A stretch of 64,000 nucleotides of DNA from Paratinospora sagittata (GCA_035771175.1 CM069613.1:4460001-4524000); one strand, 5' to 3'; counted from the stretch's first letter, positions 52,922 to 64,000 are shown. Translations and numbers: made by a program. Notes: generated from the letters alone by a model not told the origin.

Positions 52922-53988
52922 TCATGACGTGACATCGATATCAACCTTCATGCCGAGGCTGCAATGTTGCCCAACGCTACAGATGAAGTAGTAATGACCA
53001 ACTTTGTCAAGAGTAATTTTGTCTTCTCCTGACTTGTAGAGAGCAATTGGGGTGGCTGCATTGTTGCATGAGTTGTAGTCATCAACGCTCACTTGCATCA
53101 CATTGTGTTGAATCGAATGGTACTTGAAAACTGCCAACCCCACCCAACAACATCAATTATAAAAATAATAAACAAAAAACACGTAACTAGCTAATGAAGC
53201 ATATATAAAGAAAAAAAAAATGACTTTTAAAAAAAAGTGTTTTTAGTGAAATTTTCAAACAGGGCTTTGATTAAGATATATAAAGAATAAATAGAAAAAA
53301 AAAATGAAGAATTAGCACAATTAACAAGTGAGTTTATTCTTCATTTTTTAGAGTTCAAATCTCAGAGAAGGTCACAGAGGTTAATTAATGATCGTTTCTC
53401 TTTTCTTTGGTCATTCTGGCCTTATGGTCTAACGATGGCCGGTTCCACCCTTTTGTTGTTTGGTACTAGGATTCTACCTTTTAACTGTTAGGTTTATTAT
53501 TATATTTGCATTGTACTTCAGTATATATTTATATTAAATGGCAGGATATTCTCCGTATTTAGAGCTTTCTATAAAAATAGAATGATACTTTAACAAAAAA
53601 ATTAAAAATAAAAATAAAAATAATTCATACCCTATAACACAATAATTCCCTTAAAAAGGGATTGAACTTTGTACCTTATAGATTGAAAGAAAATGCCTTT
53701 ACAACAAAACTCTTAGTTTAATTGTTTGGTAAAAGATATGAAATATAAGAAAATTAAATCAAGGATTAAATTCCACCACTTGCTTATCTAAAAAAGATAA
53801 GTGGAGGAAGTACCAAGGGTATCTCCAACTGAGAATGCTTTAGAAGATGCCCACTGCTGATAGTCAAAAGCGCCAATTGTCCAACCAGGAGCATCTCCCA
53901 CATTGTAAACAGCACTCATGGTTACTTCTAGAGTTGCCATTAGCATCACTGAGAAGAACACAGCTTTGATAATAGCTAAACCTGCCAT
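52922..53988 (-). CDS. Plantacyanin-like blue copper protein
   Basis: A small secreted type-1 copper protein (basic blue protein class) expected in the apoplast, with a likely redox role. Exons 53988-53814 and 53130-52922 are spliced ...GDTL|VFKY, with the phase-1 intron at the position conserved in phytocyanins; 127 residues. An N-terminal signal peptide covers residues 1-26 (hydrophobic core then TMSA). All four copper ligands are present: His67 (HNVMQV), Cys109, His114 and axial Met119 (CSVGQHCSLGM). Cys80 and Cys115 can form the conserved disulphide. There is no proline-rich tail and no GPI signal, which together with axial Met points to plantacyanin rather than uclacyanin. It is the last of three tandem phytocyanin genes on this strand. 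Confidence 0.92.
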
Positions 53989-54080
53989 TGTTGAATTAAT
54001 CTAACAAGGAAGAAAGAAAAATTAGAGAGAGTAGAGAAGAAAGGAGCAAGTGACCTATGATTAAGCTGAATGGCTTGGCC

Positions 54081-54088
54081 TTTTTATA
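54081..54088 (-). promoter_or_regulatory. TATA box of the plantacyanin-like gene
   Basis: Minus-strand tataaaaa, 93 bases before the ATG. The third phytocyanin gene has its TATA box at the same distance. Confidence 0.6.
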
Positions 54089-54169
54089 TGTTGAATAATT
54101 CACATTTGTGGAAAGAATTAATGTTTTTTTTTTTTGGAAAATGTATAAAGGGTTTCTAAATGAAAAATT

Positions 54170-54330
54170 TTAGAGTGACAATCCATTTTGTATATTCAAA
54201 GTGTATACTATTATTAATTAATGTATCATTAGATTGTCTCGAATCACGTATTAACACATAATTTGAGACAAATCAAAGATGTATGAAAGTGATATACATT
54301 TTGAATATACAAAATAAATGTCAATATAAC
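54170..54330. mobile_element. 161-bp MITE with about 37-bp inverted ends
   Basis: The left arm cattttgtatattcaaagtg and the reverse complement of the right arm tattttgtatattcaaaatg are nearly the same, and the interior is also palindromic. A related core occurs at 58795-58925. Confidence 0.65.
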
Positions 54331-56619
54331 ATTATTCTTTCTAGTTTAGTTTCAAGGAATCATATCTGAAACGGATATCATGAGAGGGGATCTAGCTAGT
54401 AAAAAGATTATGGGAAGGTTATTGGGCAATTCTCATTTAATTTTGGTGAATCTGAGATTGGAGAAATTATTTGCTTTCTAATTCTATGAGATTGCAGATC
54501 AGTGTGTAGCGTTACTGTCCATTAAGTCCATGGCAGATAGATCAATAGAGAAAGATTTTGCGAGCATGTTTGTTTTCTAGCAGAGATGCTGTTGTTGTGC
54601 TCTTGGGATCAGTCAAGATACGCGATCAAACACCTCACAATTACTAAATACACACACAGACACCACAATTACTAAATACACACATATATATACAATTAAG
54701 ATTATTAGTTTATGTACAACAATGAACTTATAATATATCTAGAGTGCACGATTTTTAATTCGGACATATAACACTCATATTCAGACCTAGTTTATATTTA
54801 AAATCAAACAACTGGGCTTTATCTTTTTTTTAAAAGAAATAATATTAGTTGTTAATTATATAATCATCTTCATCACTAGACTATATTTTTTAAAAGGAAT
54901 CAAGTCGATTTATAACCTATTAATCTTTTTCATCTTCTAGGATGAGACAATGATAAGAGTTGAACTTGAGACATTTCAATTTCAAAGTCATATCTTTACT
55001 GACTGCACTAACTCTATATTGGCAAACCACTGGCTTTATTCAAATTATGTTTTATTTTTAGTATTGCTATAATTGTAACGTAATTTAGCCATAAAATTAA
55101 ATGAATAGAATTGATAAATTTTATCTCTTTTATATATTAAATTTATAAATATTTATACATTATAATATTATTATTAATAAAGCTAAATGATAGAAAACCA
55201 ACAATTCAAAAAATCACAAAAATGTCGAACCACTTTATGATTGGAATCACAAAAATATAAGACAAAAGTGAAGTGAGCACACTTTTTTTATTGTTTATTT
55301 TATCATTTTAGTTTCTTAGCCTAGATAGAATACAATAAAAAAAACAGATTTGTATAGTCGATCCATATAATTAAGAAATATCTTAATTAAGTTAAATTGA
55401 ATTATATTTTATTATTTTGAACTAATGAAGATATACTTTCATTATTCGTTTTCTCGCGTACAAAATCTAATTCTCAACAAGTTGGAAACTAATTATCTTG
55501 AAATTTTAGTTGTCATTATCGTCTTACAAACAAGTAACATCGTAAATGGCTAAAGATGAAATAATTTGAACGTGCAAGTAACCTTTAAGATGAAACTGGG
55601 ACCTTATTCAAATTTGAACGTGCAACCTTTGTCTAGACCTACCAATATTCAAATTAATTAGTACATAATGTCTTTGTCTTTGTCCCTTGAAGTCGGGAGC
55701 TCTCCACATTAAATTTGTAATTGTATTAAAGATGGTATATTTACGTGTATTAAAATCATAAATTTGATATAGTTAGTAACTTGCAGCAATTTGTGTGTTA
55801 TTTTCAATCCCTCTAATAACATTGCTCTTTTGTAAATCTTAATTAATATATACATAAAAAGATTATTAGAAAAAGTATGTTATATATTGTAGTATTGTCC
55901 ATTACCTTCTTCTCCCAAGATATTTATTATTGAATAAATAAGCGTGTTGAGAATTCCAAGCCAACCAACTAGAGAAAAGGCCAAAAAGATCCTGAATAGA
56001 ATCATAAAGAATGCAATACCTTGTTTATGATAAATAGCATATAATTCCTTGGGATAAGTAACTAGAGAAAATCTTTTTTTCATTTTCTTACCTGAAAAAA
56101 TTATGATAAAAAAATAAGGAGGGTTAAGAAAATCTTCTCTGCCCTTTTTCAATTAAACATTAAAAATAGATAAATACTTTTGTGATCTAAAAATTATATC
56201 TAAATTCATATCTATGTTGATGTGTTGAACAGTAATTGATGGATTTTTTTTTTTCCTTTCTCATGAAGTAATGATGTGTATATATTTGGGTACGTAATTT
56301 ATGTAGTTTTAACACTCCTCTTAAAAATAATAATTTTCTCCCAAAAAATCACCAATTTTTTCACAACCAAAGGCGCCAAGGAAATTGCTGGACAGATCCA
56401 TGGACTAAGTTTGATAGTCTTACTTAGTATGAACAAACTCATTACACGAAATATAAATATATAGATCTCTCTTCTTCATTATGCACTTGATCCATGCCGA
56501 TAAATAGGCATGGAACTCCCTTAAAATTTACAATTTAAACCAACCCATAAATCTCAGAGTTTAATTTTTCAACAAAAAAAAAAAAAAACCCAAAAATTAG
56601 AAGCTAGTTAGAAAACCAG

Positions 56620-58134
56620 TCAATGACGAGCAAGACCCAGAAACAGCGGCAGAACCACGAACATTGCCTTGATCAGCAGACCCTTTGAAGGAACAACACC
56701 AATGGCACCGCTGCTGCTAGGTGGAGACGCTGTCACTGTCGTAGACGCGATCGTAGGCGCAGGCACCGCTGCAGAAGATGATGCACCACCCTCACTCGGT
56801 GGAGGAGACAATGTTGAAGATATTGGTGATGAAGCAGCAAGAGGAGAAGGAGCAGATTTCGCGGAAGAAGAAGGCGATGAAGCCGGAGAATGAGCCTTAG
56901 AATTAGTGGGAGAAAAAGTAGGAGAAGGAGAAGATGATAATGATGAGGAAGGATTAACAACCTTGATTTCAACCTTCTGGCCAGCATCACAATGGCCAGG
57001 ACTTCCGCAGAAAAAGTAGTAATTGCCCTTAGCCTTCAGGGTGATTCTATCTTTGCCAGTGGTGTAAGTTGCAATTGCAATAGCGGTTAAGTTGCATGAT
57101 TCGTAGTCATCTGCCTTCACTTGCATCACATTGTGGAGCTTTGCATCGTACTCGAAAACTGCAAAACAAAAGTAGTTTCCTTCTTGAGCTGGAAAATAAT
57201 AAGTGTAGTCTTGGAAAATGCTTTTAAAATGAAAACACACTTTGTTGACATTAATGCTTGTTGGATTGCCTTAAATCATAATTACGCATCAACAAGTGAT
57301 TTTAGACAATCTAACAATTCTCGGCAATATCAACAAAATGTGTATAAAAAAATATATAGTTAGTCAAACATTACTCATATGACAAACAAATACAATTTTA
57401 GCATACACTCTCTTTAATCATGTATTAATGCGTGATTCGAAGACATTCAACGTATATATATTCGAAAAGGGCAATGATAAAATAACTCAAATTCATACCA
57501 AAGCTTATATGGTAAATCACCAAGCATCAACATAAAGGGAAAATAAAAAAGAGAAACAAATCACTTATCACTTACCACATCAGTTTCTGTTTAAATATAG
57601 ACGTGAACTTTTTTTTTTTTTTTTTGGCATTTCTAATCTGAAAGTATAAAAATTTGTTGTATTTGGTTTCTTGACTCAGATAGAGCTTTTTGTATCTGAA
57701 AATTTGAAAATAAAGAAAATGATGTTTGGTTAGTTGAACTTGGAATTTTTTATTTAGGGATTGTATTCAGTTTTCAAATCACTAATTAACTAAACCCACA
57801 GTTTGATTAAACATTTTTCAAGAGGGAAAAACCAAATTTTTTTTTTAGTTTTTTCTCATAATATAAATCTTAAAATTGTTGACCAAAATAATGCTATCCC
57901 AATGCCAGCACCTAATACTATCGGATGTTAAGGAAGCTACACAATATCTTTCCAAAAAAAAAAGAAAAGGAAGCTACACAGTACACATGATCCTGCCATC
58001 CAACAGAGACTAAAATACATTCAGTTTGGCGTTGATGCTAAGCATACATATAGAATTAGTTTGAGAAATTATTTATGAACAAAACTACTTAAAAAAAAAA
58101 TAAAAAAAAATAAATAAATAAAATTCTCAAACTA

Positions 58135-58168
<34 letters not shown>

Positions 58169-58406
58169 CTCATATGGATACAAGGAAAAACAACCAGACC
58201 AATCAAACATATATATTAGATTTGTATGTAAACTAACCAAGGGTGTCTCCAGGATGGAAGGTCTTGGAAGAAGCCCAGGCGTTGTAATCAATGTTGCTAG
58301 GGGTCCATCCATCCAAATCTCCCACCATGTATTTCTTAGCTTCAATGGAGACCTGAAGCCAAATGATTATCATCAAGGAAAACAAAGTTTTCTTGAAAGA
58401 AGCCAT
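56620..58406 (-). CDS. Stellacyanin-like phytocyanin with arabinogalactan-type tail
   Basis: A type-1 copper protein predicted to be secreted and held on the outer plasma membrane by a GPI anchor. Exons 58406-58238 and 57158-56620 are spliced ...GDTL|VFEY (phase 1); 235 residues. The signal peptide covers about residues 1-25. Copper ligands His65, Cys107, His112 and axial Gln117 (CGSPGHCDAGQ) are all present; Gln is the stellacyanin axial ligand. A Ser/Pro/Ala-rich stretch of about 80 residues (SPSPTFSP, SPASSPSSS and similar), likely O-glycosylated, follows. The protein ends with a hydrophobic tail (GLLIKAMFVVLPLFLGLARH), as GPI signals do. The intron (57159-58237) has a 28-base T-run near the donor. 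It is a tandem paralogue of the gene at 59486-60394. Start chosen: the ATG before the signal peptide. Confidence 0.92.
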
Positions 58407-58570
58407 TATTCCTGAACTAAATAATGAGAGAAAAATTATTAATATATTCAGAGAGTTTTGAATTGTGAGAGAGGATGGAAGGGAATTTATTCAAGTTTTG
58501 ATGAAGAAGAGAGTCAATACAAGAGAATTTGGAGTTGGGTTGAAACACACCTTGGTTTATCAGGTGTCCT

Positions 58571-58577
58571 ATTTATA
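58571..58577 (-). promoter_or_regulatory. TATA box of the second phytocyanin gene
   Basis: Minus-strand tataaat within ctataaatagga, 165 bases before the ATG. The same string (ttataaatagga) is used by the third gene, consistent with duplication of promoter and gene together. Confidence 0.6.
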
Positions 58578-58794
58578 GATAAAGCTTTTAATTTAGGCAA
58601 ACAGCTTGTAGAACCATACAAGTTTAATGTGGAAAGAAGCTAATTATACCAACTTCCTAAATTAGAATCTAAAATCTCTGCTTCTAAATTTATTAATTGC
58701 AACCTAAAATTCCAAATTATGTATGCCAATAATTTGGTTGCTACTACCTATATTGGTTATAAAATATATTGTATAGTGTATATATATTATAAGA

Positions 58795-58925
58795 ATAGTG
58801 GTACATTAACATTAATAGGAAGATCCCCTTCAATACATCATTAGATTACTTTAAATTATATGTTGGTTCATGATTTAAGGTAATCCAAAGGTGTATCAAT
58901 GCAAATATTTTTATTTAATTATGTC
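58795..58925. mobile_element. Small palindromic MITE
   Basis: gattactttaaattat pairs with atgatttaaggtaatc across a short loop. It shares the attagatt core with 54170-54330. Confidence 0.45.
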
Positions 58926-59339
58926 AACCATGGAATGCAGCTAAAAAAAATCCTTAGTTGGGATTTCTCTCTGTAAATATTGCAAGGAAAGCAATGCATC
59001 CAAATTCCAAACCATACATCCATCTATTATAACTGACAATTTTTTTCAAAAAAAAAAATAAAATCAACTTATAAATCTATTATAAACTCAATTTAAAACT
59101 GGCAAAATTAAATTCAAGTTAACCAAAAAAAAAACTGTTAATAAAAATTGGAAACCGACCCTGCTTACATTCCCATAACAAAATTTCATTGCCCACATTG
59201 GCTTAGAACATTCTAATTAGAACTAGAAAAAGAACAGCCAATAATAATGAAAGAACCACTCAACCTATTGAAGGAAAAAAAGAAGGCGGCTAGAACGCTA
59301 AATTCAAGCTAACAAACTACTAATAAAAAATTGTAGAAT

Positions 59340-59490
59340 GTTAATCTTACTACAAAAAAATACAACTATACATTTATATTCATTGGATTATTTATTACAC
59401 ACCTTGATATGTATATAACATACACATCCAATGAACATGAATGCATCATTGCATTGTAATTGTAATTTTTTTTTTGGTGATTAGATTAAC
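59340..59490. mobile_element. MITE overlapping the 3' end of the third phytocyanin gene
   Basis: Inverted ends gttaatcttactac / gttaatctaatcacc (reverse complement of the right end), with a second inverted block around attcattggat / atccaatgaac. The right end covers the stop codon of the gene on the minus strand. The inverted similarity may reach past 59490 (gattaacatt on both sides), so the true border is uncertain. Confidence 0.6.
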
Positions 59491-60394
59491 ATTTTCCTAA
59501 AAATTTACAAGTACCCTCAAACCTCCCAAATACAACCAAACTACCAGTCACTGATGGGCGATGAGCACGGCCTAGAAACAGAGCCAAAACCACGGATATT
59601 AATGCAGCCAGAAGAGCCTTTGAAGGAACAAAAGCAACAGCGTTACTAGACACTGGTGAAAATATAACTGGAGCCATGTTACTAGTAGTAGGCGGAACTG
59701 CTGTTGAAAGTGCAACTGGAGCCATCGAAGAAGAAGAAGAAGACGGCGACAATGGCAAAGGAACAACCTTGATCTCAACCTTCTGTCCTGCTTTGCAATG
59801 GCCCGGTGCACCGCAGATGAAGTAGTAGTTGCCGGCTCTCTTCAAGGTGATGGCATCGTTGCCCGTAACGTAAACAGCAAGCGGGAGGGCACTATCGTTG
59901 CACGATTTGAAGTCGCGAGGACTTACTTGCATCACATTATGGAATTGCACATTGTACTCGAACACTAGCAAATATGAAGACGAAGAAGAATGTTAAAAAC
60001 CACTTAATCTAAAGGTTATAGTTATAATGCATGAAAGATAGTACATAGACTAGATTTGTAACACAGGAAAAACGCGATTATTAATAAATACTCTAATGTC
60101 ATGTTAAAATCATTAAACCTAAAAGCTGTAGCTTTTAAAATAAGAACTGACTATGAATATCAAGTGCGAATATAAATATTAACAAAGATGATATCATGAT
60201 GAGGAAGAACAAGAAGAAGAATTACCAAGAGTGTCACCAGCATGGAAGGTTTTGGAAGAAGCCCAGTTGTTGTAATCAACATTACCACTAATGGACCATC
60301 CTGCAGAATCTCCCACCTTGTAAACAGCTCCCATCAAGACTCGAGGCAAAAGCATGATCATGAAGAGAAACAGAATTTTCTTAACAGAAGCCAT
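59486..60394 (-). CDS. Stellacyanin-like phytocyanin with altered C-terminus
   Basis: A type-1 copper protein, tandem paralogue of the gene at 56620-58406. Exons 60394-60226 and 59964-59486 are spliced ...GDTL|VFEY; 215 residues. Signal peptide about 1-23. Copper ligands His65, Cys107, His112 and axial Gln117 ([11 protein letters not shown]) are intact. A short Ser/Pro-rich region ([13 protein letters not shown] and repeats of MAPV) precedes the hydrophobic tail [19 protein letters not shown]. In the paralogue the protein ends right after this tail. Here a small indel shifts the frame past the equivalent tga, and 24 more residues ([12 protein letters not shown]...FLGKC) follow, ending at a TAA inside a MITE. 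This may disable the GPI signal or turn the tail into a membrane segment. An upstream GTG is not the start; the ATG at 60394 is. Confidence 0.9.
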
Positions 60395-62336
60395 CACTGA
60401 ACTGAAGAGACAATCAAAGTTTAAAAACTGGGAATTATAAGCTCTCTTTTGAATTGGATGGAAGACTTGGGTTTTCCTGGGCTCCTATTTATAAGCTCTC
60501 TTTTTTTATGGAATTAGAAAGACCAGTTAAAGTTGGAGAAGGAGAAGGAAATATTTAAGCTTCTAATTTTCGCTTCTCTTCTAGTATTTGGGATTTCCTA
60601 TTACCTTTCTAAAGCAGATTATGAAGAATCAAATTAGAAATTTCTGCTTCCAATATAGTGATAGATTTTAGAAACTTGAAAGGTTTTGACCAAAAAAAAA
60701 AAAAGAAAGAAATTAAGGATTTGGACTTTGACATTGAACAGAAAATGCTGAAGCTGAAGGAGGATCTTCTGGTCCTAATAGCCACTTAATTAAGCTACTC
60801 CCTTATGCCACGCTAATTGAGTAGATTTAATTATTTTTTGTTAATAGTAACGCGCGTACACACGCGTGTACACACTCGGTTATTTTTTACTCACACTTAG
60901 GAATACACCGTAGACCATGCTCAAATATTGAGTAGATTGAATATGCGTCTGAAACATGTTGTAAAAGGGGAAAAAAATTGATGTTAATTAAAATAACAAA
61001 CATTTTATAAGAAAAATATATATTTATATTTTTAATGTGAGTAAGAAAATAAATTGTCTCATATAATTAAAAATAAAAATGAAGGAATATAGATTTTAAA
61101 AATTAGAAATTATAAAAGTAGAACAAGAAAATTAAAATTTAAAATAAAAGAACCTAGGAGATAATAGATATCTGTGTAAAAACAAAAACAAAAAAAAAGT
61201 ATTTTAAATAACTATCTTGCCTATTAAATATTAAAAAAATTAATAAAAATAAGAAACTTCCTAACTCTATTACAGTCGGTTTTAAGCTCTACTAAAGAAA
61301 GAAAATTGCTTTAGGAGCGTAAAACTTCGTAATATCATCTATCACATAAATCTTAATAATAAGATAAACCTAATAGAGTTAATTTTGAAACATTAATAAA
61401 AATGGCTTTTAAGAAAGACCTTTTTTTATTATAAACATATAAATTATTTATTTCAAATTATAATTTTTTAAGGAAAAAAGTCATATTATAATTCATTTTT
61501 TTTTTGGGTTTCCGCCTTCAGGTATAAAGCTAATTTAGTTTGAAGTGAGAGTGAAATGATAAACCTCTCCTTAACAAGTGTGCCTCTAATAATCAAACCT
61601 AAGGCGACAAAAAATTGGGTATGAACGGGTACAAGTATGGATAACGCCTCATATTAACAGACATATAGCATGCCTGTACTTGACCCGTTTTGAAAAAAGA
61701 ACAGTATTTGTTCATCTGTACCCTGTGATTTTAAAAACCCTGGTAGCCCGGCTTTGTTCGTATCCATCTGCTTTTCTAGAAACAATTGGTGGTGAAATAT
61801 GTTTTTTTAAAGAAAAAAAGAGATCTGATAGTGATGAAAAAGGAAGAAGAAGAAGAAAATAACAAAAATATGAAAGATTTAAGAAAAAATATAACTAAAA
61901 AAAAATCAACTTAACTAGAACATAAAAAAATTAAAAAATATATAAATTTTATTTTTTATATTAAGGGAGAATTGAATACCCATTGTTTTAAAGTATCAAA
62001 TTCTAAAACTTTTATATAAAAACTGCTTCTACTGCTTCCCCTTAACCAACCACTCCATCATGGTTAATTATAGTTCAATTTACATGTATGACAAAACCAA
62101 TAAAAAATATCAAATAGAAATTTTAGAACGGTACATCCATCACATCAGCACCGTTGATCCATGAAACACAATAACAAATTATATTTACTAATTGAAGCAA
62201 AGATAAAATTTCCCTCTCAAAAAACGTCTCATCCTCTTATCCGCAAATATCTCTCTGTCGTCGTCTTCACCTGCGCGCATTACAGTTGAAACTGGTCGGA
62301 ACAGCAAGATCGACAAAGCTCCGAGCTAGGGCTTCA
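60395..62336. other. 1.9-kb spacer between phytocyanin 3 and RRF
   Basis: AT-rich, with a short acgcgcgtacacacgcgtg tract at 60850-60868. No gene is recognised. The last 150 bases should hold the RRF promoter and leader, but no clear TATA box was seen, as is common for organelle-protein genes. Confidence 0.6.
60487..60493 (-). promoter_or_regulatory. TATA box of the third phytocyanin gene
   Basis: Minus-strand tataaat in ttataaatagga, 93 bases before the ATG. Confidence 0.6.
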
Positions 62337-63864
62337 ATGGCGATTCCTTTCTCTTCTGCTACTTACGTACGCTCTCTCTGTCAACCGATTTCAAACCCTC
62401 CCAAATCGCTTTTCTCACTTCAAGGTCAGCGCACCTGCCAACACAATGAACCCTAATTCTCTCGCTTGCTCGCTCTATCTATAAAAAAAAATTAAAATAA
62501 CATTTCCTTTTTAATTAAGGTTTTTGTTTGTGCATAAATCTGAAGTTTTTTTTTTTTTTTTGAGTTCGAGTAGACAATTCATTAGGAGTGAAGAGCTGGA
62601 ATTCGTATTCTGGTTTTTTTTTTTTTTTGGGATGTGATTTGTGGAATGTGAATCAATTGTGGTTGTTTGGACTTAGATTTGAGTTTATTGATTTGGTAGT
62701 ATGTAGAGACTGAACTGTATAATTTTTAGAACGGTAACGAATGTTAGTTTTAAAAGATAGAATTAAAAAGAAGAAGAAGAAGAACGTATTAGAGAAATGG
62801 TAAGAGTAGCGTCAGTAGAAGATAAAACAAGAGAAAACCGATTAAGATGGTTTGAACAGGTACGTACAACGAAAACCTTTAGATGCTACAGTTTGGAAGA
62901 ATGATGACCTATCAATAATCCAGTAATGATAGAGATAAAGGAAGACCTAAAATAACTTTGATAGAAATAATGAAAGAAGATATAACTTTTTGTAATTTGA
63001 ATGTCGACTCTGCCTTGGATAGAGTGGAGTGGAGGAAGTAGATTTCATGTAGCCGAAGTAGATTTCATGTAGCCGACCCTGTGTAGTCGGGAAAAGGCTT
63101 AGTTGAGTTGAGTTATATTTGAGTGTTCGTAATTTGTGTTGTAAGTTTCGACTTATTCAATTTCCCTGGTTGTTTCCTAGTTTCTTCTTGATTGGATTCT
63201 GGTTTAAGCTGTGGACTGGAAGCTGAGTGGTGAGAACATTTCAGGTTGTTATAACAGAGGAATTAATTGCACGAAAGCATTGCCGTCTTTTGCGAATGTG
63301 TCTTCATGGAGTGCGGCTGCAAACTATGTGAGACTGCAGGATGGAGCCAGCAGATTTTCTAGCAAGCTCATTTTCGCAAGACAAGTGGTACAGAGAAGGC
63401 AAGTATGACTCAGTGGATTAAATCTATCTCTTGCTTCTAATTGTGTTTACTTTTACTTGATGGTGTTTTTGAATTAGATGTGCTGGGATTAGTTTTATGT
63501 GTTGTGTTTCATTATTGATGTGCATTGTAATTGTGTGTTGTGCCACATATTCTTGCTACTTCTCCAGAACAGGAGTTTGGAGGTGTGCCACCATGGAAGA
63601 AATAGAAGCCGAGAAGTCTGCAATCGAGAAAGATGTTGTAAGTATACGATGACTGTGATAATAGAAGTTTGGTATACATTGGGTTTCATGATTTTGTTGA
63701 AAAAGGTTCTTATAGAAGGGCTGGTTATGACCAATGCAAGTGCACTTCCTGGTTTCATTATTCTCTAGAAAAAAAGAATGGAAAAGACCATTGAAAACGT
63801 TCGAGAAAACTTCAATGCTGTAAGAACTGGAAGGGCCAATCCGGCCATGCTTGATCGAGTTGAG
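62337..63864 (+). CDS. RRF: Chloroplast ribosome recycling factor, 5' part (runs off window)
   Basis: Nuclear-encoded RRF splits chloroplast post-termination ribosomes together with EF-G. Visible exons: 62337-62424, 63245-63398, 63568-63637, 63769-63864; 136 codons so far. The first two exons encode a Ser/Arg-rich region with few acidic residues, fitting a transit peptide. The RRF domain then begins at ATMEEIEAEKSAIEKDV and KKRMEKTIENVRENFNAVRT, with GRANPAMLDRVE, the conserved N-terminal block of RRF. The intron after 63398 starts with gc (agaag|gcaagt); only this donor keeps the frame, making it a GC-AG intron. The window ends in the next intron, so the remaining half of the domain is not seen. 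The start is the first ATG in good context (ttcaatggcg). Confidence 0.9.
62760..63115 (+). pseudogene. RTE-like LINE 3' remnant in RRF intron 1
   Basis: A broken frame reads ENRLRWFEQV, then, after stops, ALDRVEW/RFHVADP-like pieces, the C-terminal end of plant RTE-type LINE proteins. An 18-base string (tagatttcatgtagccga) is tandemly doubled at about 63040-63075. It ends gggaaaaggcttagttgag, the tail also found at 1510-1541. Confidence 0.5.
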
Positions 63865-64000
63865 GTATGAGGTTGTTTTGCCCTCATAATCTGTTCTTTT
63901 GATTTACCACATACATATTTATACTATGCATGTTTTTGTGGTTCACTTGCCTCTAAGTTAAGGCTGTGACAAAGCCATTTGTTGGTGGAATATGTAAGCC

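Larger units (their letters stand above)
53989..56619. other. 2.6-kb spacer between phytocyanin genes 1 and 2
   Basis: It holds the promoter of the plantacyanin-like gene and a MITE (54170-54330). A 90-codon minus-strand frame at 55880-56152 has hydrophobic stretches but no recognised family, and I do not call it a gene. Confidence 0.6.
58407..59485. other. 1.1-kb spacer between phytocyanin genes 2 and 3
   Basis: It contains the promoter of gene 2 and two MITEs (58795-58925 and 59340-59490). No gene is recognised. Confidence 0.65.

Noticed and set aside
55880..56152. 90-codon minus-strand frame with hydrophobic stretches
   Set aside because: No recognised family, no exon partners, AT-rich surroundings; likely chance.
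57159..57240. Extension of phytocyanin 2 exon upstream of 57158 (frame opening at a GTG at 57240)
   Set aside because: The sequence past the acceptor (ttgcag) is intronic and the spliced frame matches the two sister genes exactly.
63399..63410. Ordinary GT donor caa|gtatga for RRF exon 2
   Set aside because: Using it shifts the downstream frame and destroys the conserved ATMEEIEAEKS block; the GC donor at 63399 restores it.

Overview
The window is plant nuclear DNA, almost certainly from a eudicot. It is AT-rich, its genes have many GT-AG introns, it is packed with Ty1/Copia, Ty3, LINE, SINE and MITE remnants, and every recognisable gene belongs to a plant family. I cannot name the species. 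No bacterial operon, CRISPR array, tRNA or rRNA gene was seen.

Layout. (1) About 812-34842, plus strand: a peroxisomal-type long-chain acyl-CoA synthetase gene (LACS6/LACS7 clade). 22 exons are visible; the first exon lies upstream of the window. The reading frame is intact, but the gene is stretched to at least 34 kb by four giant introns. Intron sizes are 3.3 kb (2276-5549), 8.7 kb (6405-15137), 4.5 kb (15510-20036) and 12.9 kb (20337-33214). The intron numbers used below count visible introns. These introns hold a Tourist-like MITE, a Mutator-like insertion, degraded Ty3 remnants, a SINE/hAT/LINE three-layer nest, a truncated L1 LINE, a decayed Copia element and one apparently intact young Copia element with a 1456-codon polyprotein and LTRs identical by eye. 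(2) 34843-47424: 12.6 kb without a recognisable gene, holding MITEs, a 563-bp hAT-like element with a perfect 8-bp target duplication, AT microsatellites, a twin G-box and a duplicated short hairpin. (3) 47425-48708, minus strand: a two-exon patatin-related phospholipase of the pPLAIII type. (4) 52922-60394, minus strand: three phytocyanin genes in tandem, one plantacyanin-like (axial Met) and two stellacyanin-like (axial Gln) with arabinogalactan-like tails. The last has lost the ancestral stop and now ends inside a MITE. (5) 62337 to the window end, plus strand: the 5' part of a nuclear gene for chloroplast ribosome recycling factor, with one GC-AG intron.

Functionally the genes are independent loci, not an operon-like system: LACS activates fatty acids for peroxisomal beta-oxidation, pPLAIII acts on membrane lipids, phytocyanins are apoplastic or membrane-anchored copper proteins, and RRF recycles chloroplast ribosomes. 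The most noteworthy signals are the intact Copia element with its unusual leader, the MITE-associated C-terminal change in the third phytocyanin, the apparent absence of a PTS1 on LACS, and the nested insertions that have expanded LACS without breaking its exons. I did not find convincing evidence of an undescribed biological system.
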